From contig JAJHZJ010000399.1 of assembly GCA_023548195.1 (NCBI GenBank), forward strand, positions 7,321,100 to 7,385,099: a DNA stretch of 64,000 nucleotides. Reading direction: 5' to 3'. Of this stretch, positions 53,297-63,247 are shown piece by piece. This stretch comes from Bettongia penicillata ogilbyi (lineage: Eukaryota > Chordata > Mammalia > Diprotodontia > Potoroidae). Position numbers and translations under genes: made by a program. Within the stretch, counting starts at the first letter, position 1. Every line of letters starts with the position of its first letter. The notes beneath the pieces were generated by a model. That model saw only the letters and a program-made list of their open reading frames with translations. It was not told the DNA's origin and ran no database searches.

Positions 53297-54154
53297 ATGC
53301 CCAAAAAGGGGGGGAAAGTAAGACCATAGAAGGTTACTTTCTTGGTGAACAGGTATTTCCTTCCATCTTTTGGGATGAGGAAAACCAATGCATACTGTCA
53401 GAGGAAATCAAGCCTTCTGCATCCGGTACCTCCAAAATGAATATGCAACAGTCTCGGGCCATGGAAGAACTTGAAAAGGGAGTCAACAGTTTGCTAAAAG
53501 AGACCCAAAAATGCTGAAGAAAATAACACCTCTAAAAATAGACTAACTCAATCGGAATAAGAGGTACAAAAATTCAAAAAGGAGAAGAAAGCTTTAAAAA
53601 GCAGAGTTAGCCAAACAGAAAAGGAGGTTGAAAACCTCACTGAAGAAAATAATTCTTTAAAAATGAGAGTGGAGTTCAGGGAAGCTAATGACTATATGAT
53701 AAACCAAAAAGTTACAAAACAAAACCAAAAGATTGAAAAAATAGAAAATAATGTGAAACATCTCATTGGAAAAACAACTGACCTGAAAAATAGATCCAGG
53801 AGAGAAAATTTAAAAATTATGAGACTACCTGAAAGTCATAATAAAAAAAGAGCCTAGATATTAGCTTTCATGAAATTATCAAGAAAAACTGCCCTGATAT
53901 TCTAGAACAAGAGGGCAAAATAAACATTGAAAGAATCCACTGATCACCTCCTGAAGGACATACGAAAAGAGAAACTGCTAGGAATATTGTGGCCAAACTT
54001 CAGAGTTCCCAGGTCAAGGAGAAAATATTGCAAGCAGCTAGAAAGAAATAATTTGAGTATTGTGGAATTACAATCAGGATATAGAAGACTTTCAAGCACT
54101 CATGATGAAAAGACCGGAACTGAATAGAAAATTTGACTTTCAAACACAAGAATA
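53297..54154 (+). pseudogene. HAL1 ORF1 remnant (element M), internally deleted
   Basis: Recognisable parts are the start ATGCCCAAAAAGGG, coiled coil with AGAGTGGAGTTC, RRM entry DLKNRSRRENLKIMRLPES (about 53785-53845), the C-terminal block around 53975-54060 and the final KRPELNRKFDFQTQE ending at TAA 54152-54154. Compared with the intact 367-codon copy at least two deletions and several frameshifts are present. Confidence 0.8.
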
Positions 54155-54293
54155 AAGAGAAGCATGAAAAGATAAACCTGAAAGAGAATTCATAAAGGAC
54201 TTTCTAAGGTTGAATTGTTTACATGTCTACATGGAAAGATAATATTTGTAACTCTTGAGACTTTTCTCAGTATTTAGGTAGGTGGAGGAATTA

Positions 54294-54294
54294 T

Positions 54295-54333
<39 letters not shown>

Positions 54334-54340
54334 CACACAC
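54294..54340. repeat. (CA)n microsatellite inside HAL1 M
   Basis: Pure CA run 3' of ORF1 at the usual HAL1 position. Confidence 0.95.
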
Positions 54341-55164
54341 AAGAGTACAGGTTGAGTCCACCCAGAAGAGATGATATCCGTAAAAAAAAAATTAAATTAA
54401 ATTAAGAGGTGGGAGAGGAAAATATTAGGAGGAGAAAGGGAAAAATGGAATGGGGTAGATTATCACACATAAAAGAGATAAGAAAAATATTTTTCAATGG
54501 AGGAGAAAAGGGAGAAGGTGAGAGAGGAATAGTGAAGCTTACTCTCTTCACATATGGCTTAAGGAGGGAATAACATGCTCAGTAAATTTGCTATGAAAAT
54601 GTATTTTACACTACAGGAAAGTAGGGGGAGAAGGGGACAAGTAAGATGAGCAGGTTGATAAAAGGGAGGGCAAATGGGAGAAGGGATTAACTACAAGTAA
54701 ACACTTTCTGGAAGTGACAAGATCAAATGAGAAAACAGAAAGAAAAGGGGGAGACAAGGTAGGATGGAGGGCAATATAGTTAGTTTTACACATCATAACT
54801 ATTATGGAAGTCTTTTGCAAAATGACATATGTATAGCCTGTATTGAATTGCTTGCCTCCTCACTGGGTATGGATGGGGAGGGAGGGACAGAAAGAAGTTG
54901 GAATTCAAAGTATTAGAAAGGAATGTTGAGAATTGTTATTGCATCTAACTAGGAAATTAAAAATACAGGTAATGGGGTACAGTAATCTGTCTTGTCCTAT
55001 AGGAAAAGAGAGAGGATGGGGATAAGAGAGAGGGGTGTGATGGAAGGGAGGGCAAATTGGGAGAAAGTGTAATCAGAATGCACAGTGTTTGGGAGTGGAG
55101 GGAGGGGAGAGATGGAAAAAAAAAAAAGAATACAAGTCCAATCCATGTCTCTGAACTTGACTAA

Positions 55165-55352
55165 GTCAAGCCTTCACAACATGCAGCCCACCAGCCACTT
55201 GAAGCCTATGGGCCACTTCCAGCCAAAGGATATCTTCTACATACAAAGTAAAGGATGATTTTTCTCTATTTTTTTCCTTGGTTTCCTGAAATCCTTGGGT
55301 ATGTTGCAAACAGCCTAAGGACCACAGGTTGTGTAGGCCAGGTCCAAGGGAC
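55165..55352. mobile_element. hAT-like non-autonomous DNA element
   Basis: The left end, read inward on the minus strand, is GGGCTGCATGTTGTGAAGGC and the right end is GGACCACAGGTTGTGTAGGC. These resemble each other as terminal inverted repeats about 180 bp apart. GCAGCCC and GGGCCAC blocks are typical of hAT 'Charlie' MITEs. No transposase. Confidence 0.5.
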
Positions 55353-55454
55353 TCTTTCAACCTCTCAGTGTCTCAAAAACCTCTTATGATTTTTCCCACT
55401 GTCACAGATGGGAATGGAGGAAGTTCCATTGGCAGAGAAAGCTCACCCTGATTG

Positions 55455-55517
55455 AAAGAGAGAGACAGACAGAGAGACAAAGAAAGAGACAGAGACAGAG
55501 AGAGAAGGACAAAGAGA
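55455..55517. repeat. GA-rich simple repeat
   Basis: AGAGAGACAGACAGAGAGACAAAG-type tract. Confidence 0.9.
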
Positions 55518-57884
55518 GTTTATATTTTCTCATCTTAGAAGAAAATCCTATTATTGGTGCAACATTTTTACATAGTACATATAGGGCATTTATCACATCT
55601 TGCCCCCCTAAATTTCATGGTGACATCTAGTCAGAGCAAAACGTAGAATGATTACCTTCAAGGCAGATCCTAGACTTCCATACTATTTCCCTTCATTCTT
55701 ACAGAACACTGAGATAAACAGTTTTGCCCAGTGCACTTAAATATGAATTCACTCTGACAAGTGTCTGCAGTGATGAACTACCAGGAAGGAATGAATGGCA
55801 AGAAAACACAACGAAAGTCAGTGGGTTTAGGCAGACAGCTTTCTGAATTCCACTAAGACCTTTTTCCCTAGCATTCAGCAAAAGAAAGAAAAAACAGAAT
55901 TATTGTCACAAGAACAAATTGCCTTGTGTGATGTAGAAGAACACACATCCAATGACAAAGATCAAATCACTGGGATAAATAAGTTTTCACCTTACTGAGG
56001 AATAGACTCGCAATTCACTGGAAGTTAACGAATGATTTAAAAACTCTATCAGATATAACCGGTCAGATTTTTGTAAAAAAAAAAAAAAATCAACAAGAAA
56101 TATAAATAGGACATCATTTGCATCCCTGGCACTGAGCACAGTCAACTGTAAAAATGAAATTGGAAAAAAAGCAAATTGTAAAGTTCCTGAGACTTAAATA
56201 AGCCACTGGTAGATGAATGAATCTGCCTTTTTCTAATCATGAGGGACTTCAGTGCTAAATAAATAGGAACAAAGAAGTCAGTAACTAGTCACTTTGATAT
56301 TGAACTTGTCTGGGAACAGAAAATGCATTGTTCTAACATATACATCATAGAATCATCAAGTTATAAAAACTTATGTAGGAAAAGCAATGTGAAAATTAAC
56401 ATGAACCAGTGTAAGTTAGAAAGAGGAGAATGAATTATAAAAGGGAAGGTTTTTTCTGTTCAAATAAATGTAATAAAACATACTGAATATGCATATGCTA
56501 GAGTAGGAAACTAAGACCGGAAGGGGACCCCATAGGAAACAATCTAGCTCATGTCTCATTTAATGTATGAGGAAAAGGAATGCATTACATGAATGAGCCA
56601 ATGTCAGCATTAGTTGATAGAGCCAGGTAGAGAGTCCACTTAGTTCTCCTAATCTTCAGTTTAGCTTAGTTAATACTCAAAAAATCAGTTGATATGCATC
56701 ATCATCTACAGGGTTAATGTCTTATGATAGATAAATAATTTGAGCACATATTCAACGAAATCCTGAACATTTTGTGGAGATGTAGATAAAACTTTTTTTT
56801 TTTTTGTAGTCACCTTGAGGTTGGAGAGAGCATCACATTTTCTAGCTGTATTCCATGTACTTAATATAGTTAAGTACCCAGAAAGTACTTGACAATGTTT
56901 TCTTTTAATTACACCTTCCCAGATTTATGGGATCAATTCACATTGGATCTACATTGAACTGGAGATTGCTTTTAGGTGTTTGCTTATTGCTGGGGATCAT
57001 GTGTAACAAAATAGAAATCGATTCTAATATGTGTTTCTTTTAAAATCACAGGTTTTAATCCAGTAAATGTCAAAGAATGAACTGAAGATCCTAATCCTAT
57101 TGTATTTCATTTGTTCTACCCCTTCTGACCACCTATCTTTGTCCTACATAACACAAGAACAGAACAATCAGAATACGAAGAGGACAGTTGGAATAACTAA
57201 ACATTCAGGACAAGTTTGCCAAGTTATGGTGGAGCATTCTGAGAATGTTGACAAACCTATCCTTTGGATTTAGAATCAACCTCTCTTCCACATTTCTGTA
57301 TTATATTCCCAGAAATTTAGGGGCAGCTTGGTTTATACAGCTGAGAAATTTGTGGGTTTAGAGGTAGAACAAATTGGGTTAAAATTCTGTTTTTTTTTAA
57401 TTAATATTTTGTGACCTTAGGAGATTCATATAAGTTCACTGACCATGTTTTCCCCTAAAATTTAGTTATTTTTGTCATCTTTGCAGCTCAAAATCTAGTA
57501 CTCTACATCCTGAATGATTTTCAGAGGACTGAAGACCTCTTGCATTTGAAGATATCAAACCCAACATGTATAAGGTAGAATTATTATATTATTAAAGAAA
57601 TGGTCCCCTGACTACTCTTATTCTTCTTCCTTTTCTCTTTCACTCTTATACTTCTTTGTTCATTGCCTACAGGAAATTTGACCACTAATTTATTTACTTA
57701 AAAGAGAATTCTATTCTGGAAGAATATGCTAATGATCTAATAAAATTCAATAGTAAAACTGTTGGCTAATGTGGCTAATGTGTACATTGTGAGAAATGTG
57801 GGGGAGGGGGTTCAAAAGTTTTAAAAATATTGAGCAACATTTAAAAGTATTTGGACTTTTGGTCTAGCAAGGCATATTGATAAT
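55518..57884. other. Probably unique non-coding sequence
   Basis: About 2.3 kb without recognised gene or clear repeat. A plus frame at 57067-57273 (68 codons, MSKNELKILIL...) has no known motif. A weak L2-tail-like phrase (TTAAGTACCCAGAAAGTACTTGAC) occurs near 56870. Confidence 0.5.
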
Positions 57885-58363
57885 GCATTGTTGTTAATGT
57901 AATTTTGCTTCATAATGGGAAGACCTTTCCCATTCATTAATAGGTCCATCTGACCTACTCAAGTCACATGGAAGCCTGAGTCACATAAGTTTGAGTCTCA
58001 TGAAACTGGTAGAGGGAGGAGCTTGCTGAATTGATGGAACAAGAAGAGGTAGAGTAGGAATGGTGGAATAGGAAGAGGTGGAGCTGAAGCACCGCTGAGA
58101 GGAAGTTGGTTGTAGTAGTCAGGGCTAGGAAGGACAGAGGAAGCAGGCAGCTGGGATTGTGAGTGTTTGTTTGTGGGAAGGCCTGATAATGTGTATAGAC
58201 TTCTTGGTAACTGTGATAGATTCAGCTTTCTGGTGTTGGGATTTTGCTTTCTGGTGTCTAAATAAATGTTTGATTCCATCTTCCATGTGGAGAGTCTGTT
58301 GTATTTCATGATTCAAAATTACAACGTTTTCGTAGATGCTGTGAATATCACCTTGGTGCTACA
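57885..58363 (+). mobile_element. ERV-L-like solo LTR (plus), 5' truncated
   Basis: AATGGGAAGACCTTTCCCATTCATTAATAGG, CTACTCAAGTCACATGGAAGCCTGAG, then TTGCTTTCTGGTGTCTAAATAAATGTTTG and the end ATATCACCTTGGTGCTACA. It is not adjoined by viral coding sequence and lacks the early U3. AATAAA at about 58261 is the likely polyadenylation signal. Confidence 0.8.
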
Positions 58364-59094
58364 AAAGGGGATAAACACACACAAATGTACCAGTAACTTT
58401 AATAATTATCAAGAAACTTGAAAAGAGAGATATAGAATAATGTCATGTGAGGAATAAAGGAGAAGAAGTCATTAAAGTGTTAGTCTCAGTACCCAATATT
58501 CCATGGTTATTTCATATTTCCAGATCTAAAATTATACTAAATCATGACTGTAAGGAAATCTCTCTCTGTCTGTCTCTCTCTGTCTTTGTCTCTGTCTCTA
58601 TATCTCTATCTGTCACACACGCACACACACACAAATACACATACACAAACATATCACACACACACACACACAATCAGTCAATCTCTTCCTCCTTCTTTCT
58701 AGGTACCTCAGTGGATGAAGGATCAAATGTGATAATAATACCAGGGAAATTTTTTGAAGGACTGCATAAATATTAACTCTTATTATTCCATATGTCCTGA
58801 GTGATGACTCATAATATTCAGGAAAATAAACAAAGATACTGCTGCTCCTGTATGTGCTTATGATATTTGGATTTTAATTAGCTGGCATAATGATCTTGAT
58901 GAATCATAAAATCCACAGGATCTACCCAACAATTCTCTTTTCTCTAAAAACTTCTCTTCCTAATTTCCCCATTCTGGATTTTGACATAATTATCCCTGTA
59001 TTCACTTAAATTAAAAAGTTCTAATATTTTTTTTGTTCCTCCTTCTCCTTTATCCCCTATATCATTGGCTAAATCTCAGTGATCCCATTTAAAA
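58364..59094. other. Unassigned non-coding sequence with microsatellite
   Basis: TCTG/TCTC and CA repeats occupy about 58557-58672. Otherwise AT-rich with no recognised gene. Confidence 0.5.
58557..58672. repeat. TCTG/TCTC and CA microsatellites
   Basis: CTGTCTGTCTCTCTC followed by CACACACGCACACAC repeats. Confidence 0.9.
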
Positions 59095-59245
59095 AAAACA
59101 TAATTTATTTATATTCAGTTTTCAACATTCACTTCAACAAGATTATGAATTCTAAATTTTCTCCCCATCTCTCCCCACCCCGGGACAGCATGAACCTGAT
59201 CACTTCTTTCCCCAGTCTGTCTTCCCTTCTATCACCCTCATTTTA
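59095..59245 (-). mobile_element. HAL1-type element N, 3' end
   Basis: Minus strand HAL1 terminus (reverse of AATTTATTTATATTCAGTTTTC...AAATTTTCTCCCCATCTCTCCCC). The element resumes at 60045 after SINE and LTR insertions. Confidence 0.7.
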
Positions 59246-59475
59246 AGTGAGTACCTGTAAAGGTTTTAGTCTAAAGGGGCAAGGGTCTCCCATTTAATTC
59301 TGGGCCATCTTCACTCATCCTGATGACTGTCTGGTCACTGGATCCAAATGGCTCAGAAGGTGAAAGCGAGGCTCATAACCTTGCACAGCCCTCCTTCATT
59401 TAAATCAAAGTCAATTGTAAGTCATGTCATCATTTCCCTGATGTCATGGTTCTCTTGGAAAATGAATGACAAACA
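59246..59475 (-). mobile_element. Marsupial SINE (minus)
   Basis: On the minus strand it contains ATGATGACATGACTTACAATTGAC, GAGGGCTGTGCAAGGTTATGAGCCTC, GAGCCATTTGGATCCAGTGACCAGAC and AGTCATCAGGATGAGTG, shared with the first half of the SINEs at 4466-4799 and 60780-61096. Its 3' part differs (GACCCTTGCCCCTTTAGACTAAAACC), so it is a different subfamily. Confidence 0.75.
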
Positions 59476-59516
59476 TGACCTGTAAGTAGACCAAGCTACC
59501 TGAATGGGGACCCAGT

Positions 59517-60044
59517 TAGTTGGGTAAACCATCTATGTAATGAATACTAATGATCTTGGTGTCACATGCAACAGCAATTTAAATGGGAAGATCTTTCCCA
59601 TTCATTCATAGGCCCATGTGACCTGCGTAGGTTACATTGAAGTCTGAGTTACATAGAGCCTGTGTTGGGAGGAGTTTAATGAAAAGATGGAACAGGATGT
59701 GGAGCTAGAGTAGAGTGAGGAGAAAATTGGTCAGAGTCCAGTCAGCTGGCTAGTTTGAGTGAAGGAGCTTGTTTGTGATTTTGTTTAAGGGGGCCTGCTT
59801 GTTATTTGTTTAATGGAGCAGGTTTGTGGGAAGGCTAGCAGGGGAAAGACTTGGGAAGGTGTTGTTTTCTGCAGTATTGTTGCGTATAGATTTTTGACAC
59901 TATGATAGATTTGGCTTTCTGCTGCCTGAATAAATGTGTTAACTCTGTCTTCCATGTGGAGAATCCATTGTATTTCGTGATTCAGAATTGTGCCAGGATA
60001 TTCATGGACATCATAGGCACGGCGAATAGTACATTGGTGCTACA
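59517..60044 (+). mobile_element. ERV-L-like solo LTR (plus)
   Basis: AATTTAAATGGGAAGATCTTTCCC, ATAGGCCCATGTGACC, AGCAGGGGAAAGACTTGGG, GGCTTTCTGCTGCCTGAATAAATGTG and the end GTACATTGGTGCTACA. Interrupts HAL1 N together with the adjacent SINE. Closely related to the copy at 57885-58363 and in the same orientation. Confidence 0.8.
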
Positions 60045-60678
60045 CCATACACCGTCATTGAGAATGCAAGCAATTAAATATAGATTATACATGTATAGTC
60101 ATGCAAAACACTTCTACACCAGTCATGTTGCAAAAGACTAACTATATTTCACTCTGTTCTTCCCCATCCTTCATTTATTCTGTCTGTCCTTTGACTCATT
60201 GCTCTACCTAAATGTTATTTCCCAACTACCTTGATTACCCCGATTGGTTGTCCCTTCTATTATCCCCCTGCTCTTAGGCCCTTCCTCTCTGCTTTCCTAT
60301 AGGTAATATAAACTTCCATACCAATTGAATGTGTACGTTATTCCCTCCTGAAGCCAAATATGATAAAAGTATTTATTTCTTTATTATTCCTTATTCCCTC
60401 TTGTCCTCCAGTTCTTCCCCTCCATTACAAAAGCTCTTTCTTGCCTCTCCTATATGAGATGTTTTACTACATTCTACCTCTCTCTTTCTCTTTCTGCTAT
60501 TACATTCCTCTCAACACTTAATCTTCTTTTTTAAATACCATCCTTTCATATTCAACTCAGCTTCTGCTCTCTCACTCTGTATGTATATACATGCACACAG
60601 GTATATGTGTGTGTATACATGCACATACACACACATATGTATACATACCCACATATATGTATATATGTGTATGTGTGC

Positions 60679-60716
<38 letters not shown>

Positions 60717-60767
60717 ATTTATGTATGTGTGTGTATTCCTTCCAACTATCCTAATACTGAGAAAGGT
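60045..60767 (-). mobile_element. HAL1-type element N, 3' region continued
   Basis: Minus-strand purine-rich HAL1 3' sequence, matching 45640-46200: CATTGAGAATGCAAGCAATTAAATATAG and CTTCCATACCAATTGAATGTG. A CA/TA/TG microsatellite (60585-60735) is at the usual place. It continues at 61109-61134 beyond a SINE. Confidence 0.75.
60585..60735. repeat. TG/TA/CA microsatellite inside HAL1 N
   Basis: Mixed TGTG, TATA and CACA repeats. Confidence 0.9.
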
Positions 60768-60779
60768 ATCATGAGAAAT

Positions 60780-61096
60780 GTGTGTGTGTTCATCCTTCAT
60801 TGCCTAAGAAGACTATGTCATCAGAGAAATGATGACATGACTTGCACTTGACTTTGTTTTGAGTGAGGGAAGGTTGTGCAGGTCACCAGCCTCACTTCTC
60901 TTCCAGAGCCATCTGAATCCAGTGACTAGATATTTATCAGGATGAGTGGAGAAGACCCAGGATGAATCAATTGGGGTTAAGTGACTTGCCCAAGGTCACG
61001 CAACTTGTTAGTGTCAAGAGTCTGAGGTGAGATTTGAACTCAAGTCCTCCTGACTCCTGCACTGGTGTTCTATCCACTGCAGTATCTAGCTTCCTC
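60780..61096 (+). mobile_element. Marsupial tail-type SINE with target-site duplication
   Basis: Body TTCATTGCCTAAGAAGACTATG, ATGATGACATGACTTGCACTTGAC, tail GGGGTTAAGTGACTTGCCCAAGGTCACGCAAC...CTATCCACTGCAGTATCTAGC. Close to the copy at 4466-4799. Flanks ATCATGAGAAAT (60768-60779) and ATCACAAGAAAT (61097-61108) are a 12-bp duplication with two mismatches. Confidence 0.85.
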
Positions 61097-61108
61097 ATCA
61101 CAAGAAAT

Positions 61109-61134
61109 ATCATCTTTTCATACAGAAATGTAAA
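61109..61134 (-). mobile_element. HAL1-type element N, last piece
   Basis: ATCATCTTTTCATACAGAAATGTAAA matches the HAL1 block just 3' of ORF1 (AATATTGTCTTTCCATGTAGGAATGTAAA on the reverse strand), confirming that the SINE split this element. Confidence 0.65.
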
Positions 61135-61764
61135 GAAGGGATAGAGCCAAGATGATGGAGTAGAAAGATACACATACACTAGCTCTTCCCCCATAACTGA
61201 TAAATCCCTGTAAAAGAAATGACTCTCAACAAATTCTAGAGCAGCAGGAGCCATAGAATGACAGGGTTAAAGAGATTTCCAGCCAAAGGTAACCTAGAAG
61301 GCCAAAAGGAAAGATCTATCCCATGAGATGCGGAGTGGAGGCCAGCCCTGGTCTGTGCAGCACTGGGAGGAACAGGACCAGAACAGACCTCCAGGGCAGA
61401 ATCCCCAGCAGGGAGGGACTCAGATCCCTCAAACCCAAAGCTCTAAAGAAAGCTTCAAAAGTCAGTGAGAGGGCTTTCCCAGCTGGGCAAGAGGGAAGCA
61501 GGGTCCTACCCCCAGCATGGGCCCCAGGCGGCATCAGGAGCAGCAGCAGGGCAGCAGTGCTGTGTGGCAGTGGCCAAGCCCCAGCAACTTCCATTGTGGG
61601 AACGGCTCAGCTTAAAGCCCCTGGGGGAACTGAGCAGCAGATCTGAATATCAACCCTGAGTGGTAGCCCTGCTCTCACCTGAAGCCCCTCGAAAATTGAG
61701 CAGCTGATCTGAATCTCAGCCCTGAGCAAGATTCTTGGGGGAGGAGGGGCACTAGGACCCTGCT
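61135..61764 (+). mobile_element. HAL1-type element O, 5' UTR only
   Basis: It begins GGGATAGAGCCAAGATGATGGAG at 61139 and continues with the leader (CTCTCAACAAATTCTAGAGCAGCAGGAGCC and GGAGGAGGGGCACTAGGACCCTGCTT). It stops just before the expected ORF1 start, where a minus HAL1 was joined. Closest to the leader of element M. Confidence 0.78.
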
Positions 61765-62590
61765 TATATATATATTTATGTATTTAACTTTTTACATTCA
61801 TTTTCACAAAATTTGGGGTTCCAAATTTTCTCCCCATTTGTCCCTTCCCCCCACCCCAATACACCAAGCATTGTAATTGCCCCTATCACCAATCTGCTCT
61901 CTCTTTTATCATCATTCCCTTCCCTTGTCCCCATCTTCTCTTTTGTCCTGTAGGGCCAGATAACTTTCTACTCCCCATTAACTGTATTTCTTATTTCCTA
62001 GTAGCAAGAACAATACTCAACAGTTGTTCCTAAAACTTTGAGTTCCAAATTCTCCCCATCCCTCCCTCCCCACCCGTTCCCTTTGGGAACATAGGCAATT
62101 CAATATAGGCCATATCTGTGGAGTTTTTCAAATGACTTCCATAATAGTCGTGTTGTGTAAGACTAACTGTATTTCCCTCCATCCTATCCTGCCCCCCATT
62201 GTTTCTATTCTTTCTTTTGATACTGTCCCTCCCCAAGAGGGTTGACTTCAAATTGCTCCCTCCTCCCATTGCCCTCCCTTCCATCATCCCCCCCACCCTA
62301 CTTATCTCCTCCCCCACTTTCCTGTATTGTAAGATAGGTTTTCATCCCAAAATGAGTGTGCATTTTATTCCTTCCTTTAGTCAAATGTGATGAGAGTAAA
62401 GTTCATGTTTTTTTCCTCAGCTCTTCTCTTTTTCCCTCCACTGAAAAGTCTCCTCTTTGGCTCTTCTATGAGAGATAATTTGCCCCATTCCATTTCACCC
62501 TCTCTCCTCCCAATGCATTTCTCTTATACACTTACCTTAATTTTTTTAAGATGTGGTCCCATCCTATTCAATTCACTCTGTTCTCTCTGT

Positions 62591-62633
62591 CTCTGTGTGT
62601 GCGTGTGTGTGTGTATGTGTGTGTGTGTGTGTG
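62591..62633. repeat. TG microsatellite inside HAL1 P
   Basis: TGTGTGTG tract at the usual HAL1 position. Confidence 0.9.
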
Positions 62634-62769
62634 TAATCTCACCAACTACCCAGATACTGAAAAGTTTCAAGAGTTACAAATATTGTCTTTCCATGTAGGA
62701 ATGTAAACAGTTCAACTTTGGTAAGTCCCTTATGACTTCTCTTTGCTGTTTACTTTTTCATGCTTCTTC

Positions 62770-63247
62770 TCATTCTTGTGTTTGAAAGTCAAATTTTCTT
62801 TTCAGCTCAGGTCTTTTCATCAGAATACTTGAAAGTCCTCAATTTCATTGAAAGGCCATATTTTCCCCTGAAGTATTATACTCAGTTTTGCTGGGTAGGT
62901 GATTCTTGCTTTCAGTCCTAGTTCCTTTGGGAACTATTCCACGCCCTTTGATCCCTTAATGTAGAAACTGCTAGAGTTTGTGTTATCCTGAATTTATTTC
63001 CACAATACTGAAATTGTCTCTTTCTAGCTACTTGCAATATTTTTCCTTGACCTGGGAATTCTGGAATATGGCCACAATGTTCCTAGGAGTTTCTCTCTTT
63101 GGATCTCTTTCAGGTGGTGATCGATGGATTCTTTCAATACTTATTTGGCCCTCTGGTTCTAGAACATCAGGGCAGTTTTCCTTGATAATTTCATGAAAGA
63201 TGATGTCTAGGCTCTTTTTTTGATTATGGCTTTCAGGTACACCCATA
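62770..63247 (-). pseudogene. HAL1 ORF1 C-terminal half
   Basis: The frame 63246-63028 gives MGVPESHNQKKSLD, IERIHRSPPERDPKRE and PRNIVAIFQNSQVKEK. A deletion near 63045 shifts the frame; the last codons (KFDFQTQE-like, stop at 62770) remain recognisable. The N-terminal half was never inserted (5' truncation). Confidence 0.82.

Larger units (their letters stand above)
52624..55125 (+). mobile_element. HAL1-type element M, internally deleted
   Basis: It starts GGAGGTGGAGCCAAGAGGGCAGAG, then leader, ORF1 from ATG 53297, CA microsatellite (54294-54340) and the purine-rich 3' region to an A-run at about 55115-55128. ORF1 lacks two internal parts: the N-terminal coiled coil after about 53480 and the segment between GGAATTACAATCAGGATA and TAGAAGACTTTCAAGC at about 54080. 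No ORF2. Confidence 0.8.
61765..63247 (-). mobile_element. HAL1-type element P, 5' truncated
   Basis: On the minus strand it has the C-terminal half of ORF1 (63247-62770), a TG microsatellite (62591-62633), the purine-rich 3' region with its G-run tract (around 61845-61862) and the A/T-rich end at 61765. It is truncated in ORF1 at the RRM (IMGVPESH). Very similar to elements B and C. No ORF2. Confidence 0.83.

Noticed and set aside
57067..57273. Small frame MSKNELKIL... with a signal-peptide-like start
   Set aside because: Only 68 codons, no mature domain, no neighbouring exon or conservation evidence.
60552..60851. Two frames rich in T, H, Y or C, V
   Set aside because: Translations of a dinucleotide repeat inside HAL1 N.
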